64,000 nucleotides of DNA from a bacterium HR10. Lineage in GTDB: Bacteria > Acidobacteriota > Blastocatellia > HR10. The first letter of the stretch is position 1; every line of letters begins with the position of its first letter. The stretch is taken from NCBI GenBank assembly GCA_002923315.1, contig BEHM01000010.1:1-64000 (forward strand). Reading direction: 5' to 3'. This document shows positions 32,957 to 41,981 of this stretch, in pieces. The notes under the pieces were generated by a model that saw only the letters and a list, made by a program, of their open reading frames with translations, searched no databases and was not told the DNA's origin. A program made the position numbers and the translations under genes.

Positions 32957-34120
32957 TCACCGTCCGAGAATGACGACGCAGGCGACCGAGCCGGGGCCGC
33001 CCAGATTATGCACGAGTCCCAGCTCGGCGTTCTTCACCTGGCGAGCTCCGGCTTGACCGCGCAACTGCAAGACGATCTCCGTGAGCATGCGCACGCCGCT
33101 GGCTCCGATCGGATGGCCGAACGACTTCAATCCGCCGCTCGGATTCACGGGCAGATCGCCCGTGAGCGCGCTCCGTCCTTCCTCGATGAAGTATCTCCCT
33201 TCGCCCTTCCGACAGAAGCCCAGGTCCTCATAGTTGGCGATCTCGGTCCAGGTGAAACAATCGTGCACTTCGGCCACGGAGATCTCCCGCGCCGGGTGGC
33301 GAATTCCGGCCATGCGATAGGCTTCGGCCGCCGCCGCCGTCGTCGCCGGGAACCCAACGTACTCGAACGTGGGATCGAAGAACGGCCATCCCGTCTCCAC
33401 AGCCAATCCGATGCCCTTCACGTAGACCGGGTCGTCCCGAAACTGCCGCGCCAGATCGGCCCGACAGATGATGACGGCCGCTGCTCCGTCCGTCGTGGGG
33501 CAGCAGTCATACAGGCCGAACGGATAGGCGATGAGCGGCGCGTTGAGGACCTGCTCCTCAGTCACCTCCATCTGAAAATGGGCTTTCGGATTGAGGGCTC
33601 CGTTGTGATGATTCTTGACGGCCACCTTGGCCAACGTCCGCCGATCTCCGCCAAAGCGATGGAAATACCGATTCGCCGCCAGGGCGAAAAGTCCCGGGGG
33701 GGTCGAGCCCGCCTCCAGGTACGGATGCGTTCCCTCGCGCTGCAATCCCCGCACGGGCCGATCTCGCAACTTCTCCGCTCCGACGACCAAGGCCACGTCG
33801 TAGACTCCGGCGGCCACGGCCAGGCACGCGTTTCGGAAGGCATCGGTCCCCGTGGCGCAGTAGTTCTCCACGCGGGTGATCGGCTTGCCGTAGAGTCGCA
33901 GTGCGTCGGCCAAGGTGACGCTCGCCTTCCCTCCCCCGAAACCCGGTGAGAACGTTCCCAGCCACGCCGCTTCCACCCGATCGGGCTCGATCCCCGCATC
34001 CGCGTAAGCGGCGAAGCTCGCCTCGACCATCAGGTCCTGAAGGCTCTTCTCGTGCAACTCGCCGAACTTCGTGCAACCGATCCCGATGATGGCCACTTTA
34101 TCCTTGAGGCTCTCACCCAT
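32957..34120 (-). CDS. SCP-x-type thiolase, 387 aa
   Basis: Acetyl-/acyl-CoA thiolase of the sterol-carrier-protein-x family. The nucleophile Cys is kept in ENYCATGTDAFRNACLAVAA, and the active-site loops VAEVHDCFTWTEIANYE, NPSGGLKSFGHPIGASGVRM and LVHNLGGPGSVACVVIL are intact. It should therefore catalyse real thiolysis, unlike the two thiolase-like genes further upstream. The ATG at 34120 has a GGAGGAAC site and overlaps the stop of the preceding gene by 8 bp. Related enzymes act in steroid side-chain degradation. Confidence 0.88.
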   Translation of the reverse strand: MGESLKDKVAIIGIGCTKFGELHEKSLQDLMVEASFAAYADAGIEPDRVEAAWLGTFSPGFGGGKASVTLADALRLYGKPITRVENYCATGTDAFRNACLAVAAGVYDVALVVGAEKLRDRPVRGLQREGTHPYLEAGSTPPGLFALAANRYFHRFGGDRRTLAKVAVKNHHNGALNPKAHFQMEVTEEQVLNAPLIAYPFGLYDCCPTTDGAAAVIICRADLARQFRDDPVYVKGIGLAVETGWPFFDPTFEYVGFPATTAAAAEAYRMAGIRHPAREISVAEVHDCFTWTEIANYEDLGFCRKGEGRYFIEEGRSALTGDLPVNPSGGLKSFGHPIGASGVRMLTEIVLQLRGQAGARQVKNAELGLVHNLGGPGSVACVVILGR

Positions 34121-35516
34121 GCTGCTGTTCCTCCGGTCGGCATTTCCAGTAGTAATGGTACACACCGCCACCGGCTCCGAGCCGTCGCAGCGTCATGCGC
34201 ACGGGCATGCCGATGCGCACTGCCGAGGGCTCGATGTCGGTCATTTGCAGATAGAGCCGTCCTCCCCCCTCCACATCCACGACGGCCAGGATCGTCGGGG
34301 GCATGGGCGAGGCTGCCAGCCAATCCACGGTATAGGTGAACACGACTCCGCGCCGTCCGAGCTTCACCTCTCGCAATCCCTCTGTGCTCCGACAGCGCTG
34401 ACACACGGCCGTCGGCGGGAACTGTCGCAACCCGCATTCTCCGCATTCGGTCCCTCGGAGCCGAATCGTGCGCGCCTCCTCCTTCTCGTAGAAGACGTTC
34501 GACACCACCGGCCCTTCGTCGTGATGTCGGAAGTATTCCCGGGCTTTCCGGAACAATTCGTATGAGGGGAATCGGAGTCCGCCCTCCAGGTGATCCGCGA
34601 TCGAGGAGCGCCTGCGGGAGCGCCCGAGAGCGGGGGTCACTTCGAAGAGCAAGGCATCGGCGCCGCTCCCGTAGCCCACCAGGAGGATCAGATCGCCAGG
34701 CCGCGCCGTCTCCAAGGCCGCGCTCAAGAGGAAGAGCGGCATGGCGCATCCGATCATTCCCACGCGTTCGAGGAACGTCTCCTGAACCTGATCGGCCCGA
34801 AATCCCAGCTCCACGGCCGTGCGCACGGAGGCTTTCGGATCCAGAGGCGGCAGGATGACGCGCGCGATCTCCGATGGACTCACCCCACTCTGTTGGAGGA
34901 CCTGAGTGATGGCTCGACCGACGATTCGCTGATACCCCTGCAGGGTGAATCGGGAGGCGAAGCTCGTGACGCGTTCATCTTTGTCGCGCCGGACGAAATC
35001 GAGGAAATCATCGGTCACGCTCGCCCGCGCTCGCACTTCGGCCAGGACCTCTGCTCCCCGCCCGATGGCCAGGGCCGCTGCGCCATCGCCGAACCATTGC
35101 TCTTCGGGTGATTCTGGTGGCGCTTGGCGCGCGTCGGCGGCCACCACCACGATGGGGCCCTGGCCACCGGCCGCCACGCGATCCAGGGCTGCGGCGAGCG
35201 CCACCGTCCCCGCCCGCAGCGAATGCGCGAAGTCGGCCACGGCGACCTCTTCCGGGAGATCGCACGCTGCGGCCAGAAGCGCCGCGTTCATTCGCTCCAG
35301 GTAGGGCGCCGTCGTGGACGCGAAATATATCCCCCGGCATTCGGGGAGCTCCAGAGCCTGCACGGCTTCCAGAGCCAGCGTCAGCGCATCCTCATCGACG
35401 CCGATGGCCGTTCGCTCCCCCCCCAGAATCGGCGTCGTCCCATGGGCGGCTGCGATCTTCTCCCGCTCGATCCGATGGCGCGGCAGATAGACGGCGTATC
35501 CTGTGATCCCGATCAT
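34113..35516 (-). CDS. HMG-CoA-synthase-like protein fused to a DUF35 OB-fold domain, 467 aa
   Basis: Residues 1-310 have the thiolase/KAS III-HMG-CoA synthase fold (GITGYAVYLPRHRIEREKIA; FGDGAAALAIGRG; LVGYGSGADALLFEV). The nucleophile position of the C-x-A-G-T motif is Leu100 (HSLRAGTVAL), so classical condensation is unlikely. Residues about 350-460 are a Zn-ribbon plus OB fold (ECGECGLRQFPPTAVCQRCR; VFTYTVDWLAASPMPPTILA), the DUF35 partner domain of thiolase-like enzymes. It is co-translated with the SCP-x thiolase downstream. The fusion presumably provides the CoA-presenting partner of that thiolase. Confidence 0.8.
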   Translation of the reverse strand: MIGITGYAVYLPRHRIEREKIAAAHGTTPILGGERTAIGVDEDALTLALEAVQALELPECRGIYFASTTAPYLERMNAALLAAACDLPEEVAVADFAHSLRAGTVALAAALDRVAAGGQGPIVVVAADARQAPPESPEEQWFGDGAAALAIGRGAEVLAEVRARASVTDDFLDFVRRDKDERVTSFASRFTLQGYQRIVGRAITQVLQQSGVSPSEIARVILPPLDPKASVRTAVELGFRADQVQETFLERVGMIGCAMPLFLLSAALETARPGDLILLVGYGSGADALLFEVTPALGRSRRRSSIADHLEGGLRFPSYELFRKAREYFRHHDEGPVVSNVFYEKEEARTIRLRGTECGECGLRQFPPTAVCQRCRSTEGLREVKLGRRGVVFTYTVDWLAASPMPPTILAVVDVEGGGRLYLQMTDIEPSAVRIGMPVRMTLRRLGAGGGVYHYYWKCRPEEQQHG

Positions 35517-35539
35517 CCGAGAGCGTCCTCTCTCGTTCG

Positions 35540-37192
35540 TCAGCCGTGGGCCCGCAGGAGCCCTCGGCGGTCCACCCGGGTGCGCAATAGCTGAAGCTCC
35601 TCGCGCGTGGGCGGCGGCGTCGTCGGCACCAACGTGGGGATGAGCAGTTCAAAGCCCGTTCGCTCCCGAACCTGCTCCACCGTCACGCCGGGATGGAGAG
35701 AGACCAGCCGCATTCGCCCCTCGTCGTCGAAATCCATCACGGCCAGATCGGTGACGACCCAATAGGCTCCGTCTTCGATCACCTTGGGAACATAGCCCGG
35801 GGCCGAGATGAAATCAACCCGTTCGACGAAGACCTGGCGCGTATGCCGACGGAAGAAGGCCACGCGGCGCCGCGCGTGGGGAGCCAGCTCCAGCCCCACG
35901 CTTCCCGGCCCTCGGAGTCGCGGTGCCGACCACGGACCAACGCCCACGAGGTTCACGTTCCCGTGCCGATCAATCTGCAAGCCGCTCAGGAACATCACAT
36001 CGAGATCCCCTCTCAGCTCCAGATCGAACAGATCCTCCAGCCGCAGCACGGCTTCGGCTCGGGAGATCGCCCGCGCCGAGTTCACCGAGGGGGGCAACTC
36101 CTCCGCGTCCGGATTGAGCGCTCCCGTTCCGCCCATGATGAACGAGAGGTTGGGAGCGTGTGTGAGCTGCGCCAATCGAAGTCCGGCTGCGACCTCCACA
36201 CAGCCTGTGCCGACGCCCACGATGTCCCCATCCTCGACCAGGCGCGAGAAGATGACGGCCAGGAGTTCCCCGACCGACGGCGGCGCCTCCTCGGGCGCGC
36301 ACTCGGCCGATTCCACTCGGGATGTTGAGACGCGCGCGGTCCCCCTCACCTTCTGGAGATACGCCGATTCGTCGGAGGAGCGCACGAATTCCTGAAGATA
36401 TTGTGCCGCGCCCTCGGGCGTCCGGCTGAGTTCGAGATAGAGCCGCAGATGCTCGCGGTCCACATCGTAGAGCGGTTCGCTCGCCGTCGGATGCGCGCTC
36501 CCGAAGAGCGGGATGACGTGGTCCACGAGAACGGCCGGCAGCGTCGTGCGCTGCGGCTCCGCGCGCACGGCCTCCTGAGGGATCACCTCATCGCAGCTCA
36601 CGATACAGCGGCGCGCGGCGCGCGCCAGCAGCAGGTCCATGTAAGCCGATCCGAGATGGCGCGCGTTTCCGAACGGATCGCTCTGCTGCGCGTGCAGCAG
36701 CGCCCAATCGGGCACAAGCGCCGGCACGCAGAGAACCTCCTCGCCGGTGAATGGGTCTCGGGTGAAGCGATAGTCGGTGTTCACCCGAACGAGATCCGTG
36801 TGAGCGAGCGCGCGAGGGAGGGGGAAGAAGGGCGCTCCGGCCGCTCCCGCCTTCAGACCGAAGGCGAGGAAAGCCTCTCCGATCTCGCAGATCTCGATCT
36901 CCCCGCGCTCGGCCGCGCGCCGGAAATTCGGCGCCATGCCCAGCTCTTCCAGGCCCACGTAGGGGCTGATGAGCCGGCGCACACATCCGGCGGCGATGAG
37001 CAGATCCGCCTGCAGGCTCGTCACGGCGGAGGTGATCACCGTCAGCCCGCGCTTTCGCTGGCGGATCAATTCGCGCACCAGCGCCATCGGCGCGTTGAAG
37101 TAGGAGAGACCACCGAGGGCGATTGTGCTCCCGTCCTCGATCTGCCGGACGGCTTCGGCGAGCGTGAGGATCTTCTCCATTCGGTTCGTCAT
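35540..37192 (-). CDS. Single-chain CoA-transferase-fold protein (IpdA-IpdB-like fusion), 550 aa
   Basis: Residues 1-270 resemble the alpha chain (LAEAVRQIEDGSTIALGGLS; IGEAFLAFGLKAGAAGAPFF) and residues about 300-545 the beta chain (GVGTGCVEVAAGLRLAQLTH; VRLVSLHPGVTVEQVRERTG-type end). Mycobacterial IpdA and IpdB are separate and hydrolyse a ring-cleavage CoA intermediate. Here the two halves are in one chain, while a split pair of the same type is encoded at 43889-45589. The ATG overlaps the stop of the ligase gene (ATGA). Whether it is a ring hydrolase or a true CoA-transferase is open. Confidence 0.8.
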   Translation of the reverse strand: MTNRMEKILTLAEAVRQIEDGSTIALGGLSYFNAPMALVRELIRQRKRGLTVITSAVTSLQADLLIAAGCVRRLISPYVGLEELGMAPNFRRAAERGEIEICEIGEAFLAFGLKAGAAGAPFFPLPRALAHTDLVRVNTDYRFTRDPFTGEEVLCVPALVPDWALLHAQQSDPFGNARHLGSAYMDLLLARAARRCIVSCDEVIPQEAVRAEPQRTTLPAVLVDHVIPLFGSAHPTASEPLYDVDREHLRLYLELSRTPEGAAQYLQEFVRSSDESAYLQKVRGTARVSTSRVESAECAPEEAPPSVGELLAVIFSRLVEDGDIVGVGTGCVEVAAGLRLAQLTHAPNLSFIMGGTGALNPDAEELPPSVNSARAISRAEAVLRLEDLFDLELRGDLDVMFLSGLQIDRHGNVNLVGVGPWSAPRLRGPGSVGLELAPHARRRVAFFRRHTRQVFVERVDFISAPGYVPKVIEDGAYWVVTDLAVMDFDDEGRMRLVSLHPGVTVEQVRERTGFELLIPTLVPTTPPPTREELQLLRTRVDRRGLLRAHG

Positions 37193-38565
37193 CTGGCGTA
37201 TCGTCGTTCGATGAGCGTCGTCTTATGGGCCGTGCGCGGGAGCGTCCCTTCGGGGACCATCTCGATCTCCGGGCGCACGCGCAATCGGTGGTGCATGGCC
37301 TCGGCGATCTCCGCCTTCAAGCGCTCGATCTGTTCGCCCTCCAGACCGGCGCGATATTCGACGCGCAGTCGCAGCGGAGGCGTCACCCGTGGCCCCGGTG
37401 CCTCGAGCAGGATGCGCATCTCTCCGGTCGTGCGCGGGCCGAACGATTCCACGAGATTCTTCACGGCCGCCGGATACACTTTGACGCCCTTGACGATCAG
37501 CAGATCATCCACGCGCCCGAGCACCTTGATCCGCGGTCCCGGTCGCCCGCAGGGGCACGGCTCGGTGAACACTTGATAGATGTCCCCGACGGAGTATCGG
37601 ATCGGCGGCTGCGCTTCCCACTGCAGTGCCGTCTTCACCCGCTCGCCGATGGCCCCCTCCGTGATGGGGATGGGCTCCTTCGTCTCCGGATCCACGAGGT
37701 CGTAGGAGATGGAGAAGTCATCGCCGAGGACATGCATCCCCTGGTATTCGGCGGCCTCGCAGGAGACGTTCATGATCCCATGAGCGCCCCCGAGCATATC
37801 GTAGAGGCGCGCGCCGTAGGCGTCCTGAATCTTGCGGCGAACCTCCGGCAATCCGGCTCCCGGCTCGCCCGCGCAGCAGATGATCTCGATGCCCAGATCA
37901 CCGACGTCGCAGCCGAGGACCTTGGGGGCGACCTCGATCAGATACTCGGCGTATGAGGGCGTGCACAGCAGCGCGCGCGGGCGCGTCCACCGGATGAGCT
38001 TCAGCAAGCGCTCGCTTCCGGCCTCGGCCCCGCAGGGGATGGGGCGCGCGCCCATCCATTCCAGGGCGCGGACGACGGGGACGCCGGCCAGGAACATGCT
38101 CAAGCCGAAGGCGTGCATCACCGTATCGCCCGGTCTGATCCCCGCGCGCCAGAAGGCGCGCGCCCAGAGGCGGTTGGTCACCTCCACATCTTGTCGGGTG
38201 AAGGCGTAGAAGGTGGGCTCTCCGGTTGTCCCCGAGGTCGCCGCCACGGCGATGACCTTCTCCGGGGGCGCGCAGAGGAACATGCCGAAAGGATGGCCCT
38301 CCTCACGCAGCGACTGCTCCTGGCTCTCCCGATGAATCTCCGGTGTGATGAAGATCGGCAACCGGCGGAGATCCTCGAGCGTGCGGATGTCCTCGGGACG
38401 CGCTCCCGCCTGATGAAACTTCTCCCGGTAGAAGGCCGACGCCTCGTACGCGTAGCGGAGTTGCCGGTGCAACTTCTCCAGCCGCACGGCCTCACGTTGC
38501 TCGGGCGGCATCAACTCCCACTGCGGTTCGAAGTACGCTTCGGATCGGTGCTCCCCCGACGCCAT
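37189..38565 (-). CDS. Phenylacetate-CoA-ligase-like (PaaK) acyl-CoA ligase, 458 aa
   Basis: ATP/AMP-dependent ligase activating a carboxylic acid. It has YFEPQWELMPPEQREAVRLE, the phosphate-binding loop AVAATSGTTGEPTFYAFTRQ, CAGEPGAGLPEVR, RYSVGDIYQVF and the hinge LGRVDDLLIVKGVKVYPAAV. Length is normal for PaaK. The ATG at 38565 (GCGGAGGG site) is preferred to an upstream ATG at 38622 that would overlap the VOC gene. The substrate is likely an acidic intermediate of the island's pathway; phenylacetate itself is not implied. Confidence 0.85.
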   Translation of the reverse strand: MASGEHRSEAYFEPQWELMPPEQREAVRLEKLHRQLRYAYEASAFYREKFHQAGARPEDIRTLEDLRRLPIFITPEIHRESQEQSLREEGHPFGMFLCAPPEKVIAVAATSGTTGEPTFYAFTRQDVEVTNRLWARAFWRAGIRPGDTVMHAFGLSMFLAGVPVVRALEWMGARPIPCGAEAGSERLLKLIRWTRPRALLCTPSYAEYLIEVAPKVLGCDVGDLGIEIICCAGEPGAGLPEVRRKIQDAYGARLYDMLGGAHGIMNVSCEAAEYQGMHVLGDDFSISYDLVDPETKEPIPITEGAIGERVKTALQWEAQPPIRYSVGDIYQVFTEPCPCGRPGPRIKVLGRVDDLLIVKGVKVYPAAVKNLVESFGPRTTGEMRILLEAPGPRVTPPLRLRVEYRAGLEGEQIERLKAEIAEAMHHRLRVRPEIEMVPEGTLPRTAHKTTLIERRYAR

Positions 38566-38579
38566 GCTCGGCCCTCCGC

Positions 38580-39068
38580 TCAGGACGAGGTCGCGTCTCC
38601 GCCCTCCACATCGGGCACCCATCGGTTATTCTCCACGCGATAGCGCGTGGCGACCTCGATGAGCACGCCGTGCGCCTTGCGCGGAGGAACGAAGACCCAC
38701 TTCAACCAGGGGATATTCGATGGCCCTGTGGGCTCGGCGCTGATCAGCGGAATGCCCGCCTGCTGCAACTCCGCGATCGTCTGCGCGAGATCGCTCGTCG
38801 TGAACGCGAGATGATGCACGCGCTCGCCGTACTTCTCCAAGAGCTTTTGATCGGCCGGGTGTTGACTCTCGAAGAATTGGATGGAGGTCCCGTGGGGATT
38901 GACGAAGGTCGCCCAGCGGAGCTTATAGCCATCGGCTTCGCCCTCATCCCAGACGATCTGCTGCGCCTGTTCCGGATCGAGGACGCTCAGGAGCTGCTGA
39001 TAATCCCGCACGGCCTGATCCAGGTCGCGCACCAGAAATGCGATGTGATCGAACTTCAGTTTCGGCAT
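38580..39068 (-). CDS. VOC/glyoxalase-family protein, methylmalonyl-CoA-epimerase-like, 162 aa
   Basis: Two beta-alpha-beta-beta-beta modules: MPKLKFDHIAFLVRDLDQAV with the first metal His, and GERVHHLAFTTSDLAQTIAE with the second. Glu in IQFFES and near the end (LIEVATR) complete the metal set. The ATG at 39068 follows the SDR gene closely. A second, distinct VOC protein is at 52980-53423. Epimerase or ring-opening roles are possible. Confidence 0.82.
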   Translation of the reverse strand: MPKLKFDHIAFLVRDLDQAVRDYQQLLSVLDPEQAQQIVWDEGEADGYKLRWATFVNPHGTSIQFFESQHPADQKLLEKYGERVHHLAFTTSDLAQTIAELQQAGIPLISAEPTGPSNIPWLKWVFVPPRKAHGVLIEVATRYRVENNRWVPDVEGGDATSS

Positions 39069-39102
39069 GGTGACGTCCTCCCTTCGGCGATGTGGGGATC
39101 GG

Positions 39103-39927
39103 CTATGTCCCGGAGACGGGATTGATGAACTCCAATCCGCCATCAATTTGCAGGACCTGCCCGGTGATGAAATCGGCATGCGGCGAGGCCAGGAACGCGA
39201 TGGCCGCGGCCACATCCTCCGGATATCCGGGGCGCCCGAAAGGCATCTGCTGAAGGATGCGCTCGCGCACGGAGGGGGGGAGTCCGAGCTCGGGTGAAGC
39301 GGTCGCGTCGCGCGCAGCGGTCAAACGCGTCTCGATGAAGCCGGGGGCGACCGCGTTCACGTTGACCAGAAAGGACGCCAGCTCGCGGGCGGCGGCCTTG
39401 GTCAAGCCGATCACTCCGGCCTTGGCGGCGGCGTAATTGGCGTTGCCGACGGCCCCGTGAATGCCGGCGATCGAGCTGACGTTGATGATCTTGCGGTGCA
39501 CGCGGGCGCCGCGCTGCTGGTCCTGTCGGAAGGCCTCCCGGAAATACGCCGCCGCCGCGCGCATGCCGTAGAACGTGCCGCGCAACACGACGTCCATGAC
39601 GCGGTCGTATTGTTCGTCGGTCATCCGGTGGAGCATGGCATCGGCGGTGACTCCGGCGTTATTGACGAGGATATCGAGCTTTCCGAAGTGCGCGAGGGCC
39701 GCCTGCACGAGCGCCGGGGCCACGTCGGCGCGCGCGACGCTCCCGATCAGGACGACCGCGTGTCCGCCCCGCTGGCGCACGAGGACTTCGGTCTCGCGCG
39801 CCGGCTCCTCATCCACATCATTGATGACGACGCGGGCGCCGAGCGCCGCCAGGGTCAGGACCGTGGCGCGTCCGATCCCGCGTCCCGATCCGGTCACGAT
39901 GGCGACCTTTCCCTCAAGCGAGAGCAT
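39103..39927 (-). CDS. Short-chain dehydrogenase/reductase (FabG-like), 274 aa
   Basis: NAD(P)-dependent alcohol/ketone oxidoreductase. The nucleotide loop is TGSGRGIGRATV, the acidic residue after strand two (INDVDEE) favours NAD(H), NNAG is present, and the catalytic Ser-Tyr-Lys are in INVSSIAG and NYAAAKAGVIGLTK. It ends ITGQVLQIDGGLEFINP. It lies 13 bp after the acyl-CoA dehydrogenase. It probably oxidises a 3-hydroxyacyl-CoA or a ring alcohol. Confidence 0.9.
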   Translation of the reverse strand: MLSLEGKVAIVTGSGRGIGRATVLTLAALGARVVINDVDEEPARETEVLVRQRGGHAVVLIGSVARADVAPALVQAALAHFGKLDILVNNAGVTADAMLHRMTDEQYDRVMDVVLRGTFYGMRAAAAYFREAFRQDQQRGARVHRKIINVSSIAGIHGAVGNANYAAAKAGVIGLTKAAARELASFLVNVNAVAPGFIETRLTAARDATASPELGLPPSVRERILQQMPFGRPGYPEDVAAAIAFLASPHADFITGQVLQIDGGLEFINPVSGT

Positions 39928-39940
39928 CGTCTCCCCCGCA

Positions 39941-41137
39941 TCAATAGCTGCGCGGCAAGCCCAGGCGCTCTCCGATGAAATTCAGCACCATCTCGTCGGA
40001 GATCGGGCCGACGCGATGCAGCCGCACGTCGCGCCAGTAGCGCTGCATATCGTACTCGCGGCTGTAGCAGTATCCGCCGAGGATCTGCATCCCCATGTCG
40101 GCGATCTCGAAACCGAAGTTGGCCGCCACGAGCTTCGCCATATTGGCCTCGAGGGCGCAGTCTCGCCCCTGCGATTGCAGCCAGGCCGCCTTGTAGGTGA
40201 TCAACCGCGCCAGCTCCAGCTTCGTGTACATCCACGAGAGCTTGTGCTGGATGGCTTGAAACTGGCCGATCGGCTTGCCGAAGGCGTGCCGCTGCTTGGC
40301 GTACGCGAGCGCGTCCTCGAAGGCCCCTTGAGCTTCGCCCACGCACATGGCGGCCGTGAGGATGCGCTCCTCGTTGAGCATGCCGAACAACTGATAGAGC
40401 CCCTTATCCCGCTCTCCGAGCAGATTCTCCCGCGGGACGCGCACCTGATCGTAGAAGACCTCGAAGGATGGCGTGGCGCGGATGCCGATCTTCTCCAACT
40501 TCCGCAGCGTGATGCCCGGCGTGCGTCGGTCCACGAGGAAGGCCGAGATGCCGTCCACCCGCTTCGCGACGTTCTCGTTTGTGCGCGCGAAGACGATCAG
40601 GTAATCGGAGACGTGAGCCGCCGTCGTCCACACCTTCTGTCCCGTGATCACGTATCCGTCGCCATCCTCGACCGCGCGCGTCTTCATGGCTCCGGCCACG
40701 TCGGTCCCGCCATCGGGTTCAGTCAGGGAGATGGCGAACTTGATCTTCCCCTCGGCGAGCAGGGGCAGATACCGCCGCTTCTGCTCCTCGGTCCCCACCA
40801 GATTCAGCGTCATGGCGCCGAAGCAGGCGGACATCCAGAACGTCAGGGCGATGGCCCCGCTGCGTCGCGCCAGCTCCTCGGTGACGATGGCCAGATCCAC
40901 GATATCCCCCCCGATTCCCCCGTAGGATTCCGGGACGGGGAGTTGCAGGAACCCGTATTCGGCGAGCTTCTGCCAGATGCGCTCCGGATATTCCTCCCGC
41001 TCATCCAGCTCGCGCACGTACTCGCGCGGACACTCGCGTTCGACGAACGCGCGAATATTCTGTCGCAGCAACTCCTTCTCCTTGCCGAGGTCGAAATTCA
41101 ATCCCCCCTCGAGGGAGACATTCTTGTGCGCGACCAT
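39941..41137 (-). CDS. Acyl-CoA dehydrogenase, 398 aa
   Basis: FAD enzyme feeding EtfAB. It has the N-terminal helical domain (LLRQNIRAFVERECPREYVR), FAISLTEPDGGTDVAGAMKT, VITGQKVWTTAAHVSDYLIV, and the C-terminal helical region with ILGGYCYSREYDMQRYWRDV. The catalytic Glu expected just before this in common types is not in the usual ExxG setting; after RLHRVGPISD no IxEG motif is seen, so base chemistry may differ. The ATG at 41137 is preferred to GTG at 41146 because of an AGGAGG site at proper distance. Confidence 0.9.
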   Translation of the reverse strand: MVAHKNVSLEGGLNFDLGKEKELLRQNIRAFVERECPREYVRELDEREEYPERIWQKLAEYGFLQLPVPESYGGIGGDIVDLAIVTEELARRSGAIALTFWMSACFGAMTLNLVGTEEQKRRYLPLLAEGKIKFAISLTEPDGGTDVAGAMKTRAVEDGDGYVITGQKVWTTAAHVSDYLIVFARTNENVAKRVDGISAFLVDRRTPGITLRKLEKIGIRATPSFEVFYDQVRVPRENLLGERDKGLYQLFGMLNEERILTAAMCVGEAQGAFEDALAYAKQRHAFGKPIGQFQAIQHKLSWMYTKLELARLITYKAAWLQSQGRDCALEANMAKLVAANFGFEIADMGMQILGGYCYSREYDMQRYWRDVRLHRVGPISDEMVLNFIGERLGLPRSY

Positions 41138-41191
41138 ATCCCTCACCTCCTCATGCGGACTCTCTCACGGCGGCCCGGCTCGCGATTCGCG

Positions 41192-41872
41192 TCATCCCGA
41201 GGGACGCGATCTCGGTGTCCGCCCAGATCGTCTCCGCGCTCTGGACGAATCCGGCCTGGCGTCCGGCTTCACGATGCCGTCGAGGATGAGGCGCGTGAAG
41301 ACGGCGGTGATCTGCTCGGGCGTGAACCCGAGATCGGGCCGATACCACCGATACACCCAATTGCACATACCGAGGATCCCGTAGACCACCAGCCGGGGAT
41401 CGAGCTGGCGGAAGACGCCCGCCGCCTGTCCCTCGCGGATGATCTCGATATAGCGATTCTGGAATCGGCGCATGCGGGCGAGGATGCGACGGCGGCGCCG
41501 ATCCGAGAGCGTATCGAACTCATGCAGGAAAAGCCCGACGGTCACCTGATCTCGGATGACGTATTCGATCTCGGCCTCGATGGCGCGTCGCAGCTTCTCG
41601 ATCGGATCGCGGGCCGAGGTGACCTTCTGCAGGAAATAATCGTCGCCCTTTTTGATGACCTGATCGAGCGTGATGTAGAGGAGGTCCTCCTTGGAGTCGA
41701 TGTAGTAGTAGAGCGATCCTTTGAGCATCCCCACCCGATCGGCGACGTCCTGCATCGTTGTCGCGTGGTATCCCTTCTCATAGAAGAGCTCGGCGGCGGC
41801 CCTCAGGATCTCCTCGAAGCGTTCCCCCTCTTCACCGGGGTGTCGTCTCGTGCGTCCTCTTGCAACGACCAC
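41192..41872 (-). CDS. TetR-family repressor, 226 aa
   Basis: N-terminal helix-turn-helix: ELFYEKGYHATTMQDVADRV followed by GMLKGSLYYYIDSKEDLLY. The C-terminal helical ligand domain is about 150 residues and resembles KstR2/FadR-type regulators of CoA-ester catabolism. The GTG at 41872 is chosen for its GGAGGGGAAG site; upstream in-frame sequence is Pro/Arg-rich and unlikely. It lies inside the catabolic island and probably controls it with an acyl-CoA as inducer. A palindrome just before it may be its own operator. Confidence 0.88.
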   Translation of the reverse strand: MVVARGRTRRHPGEEGERFEEILRAAAELFYEKGYHATTMQDVADRVGMLKGSLYYYIDSKEDLLYITLDQVIKKGDDYFLQKVTSARDPIEKLRRAIEAEIEYVIRDQVTVGLFLHEFDTLSDRRRRRILARMRRFQNRYIEIIREGQAAGVFRQLDPRLVVYGILGMCNWVYRWYRPDLGFTPEQITAVFTRLILDGIVKPDARPDSSRARRRSGRTPRSRPSG

Positions 41873-41887
41873 GTCTTCCCCTCCTTC

Positions 41888-41904
41888 CGCGAAGATACTT
41901 CGCG
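41888..41904. promoter_or_regulatory. Inverted repeat before the tetR gene
   Basis: CGCGAAG, ATA, CTTCGCG: perfect 7-bp arms, 16 bp before the GTG start. It could be an autoregulatory operator. It differs from the larger palindrome at 53439-53462, so both cannot be ideal sites for one repressor. Confidence 0.35.
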
Positions 41905-41981
41905 CTTCAAGCTTGCCGCACGGCGCCGGCGCCGGGCAAGCCCGCGCGCGTCGAGGGAACACTCGAGGCTCCGGCATCGGC

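Noticed and set aside
41907-41916. CAAGCTTG resembling a KstR2 operator
   Set aside because: KstR2 sites have two bases between CAAG and CTTG; here there are none.
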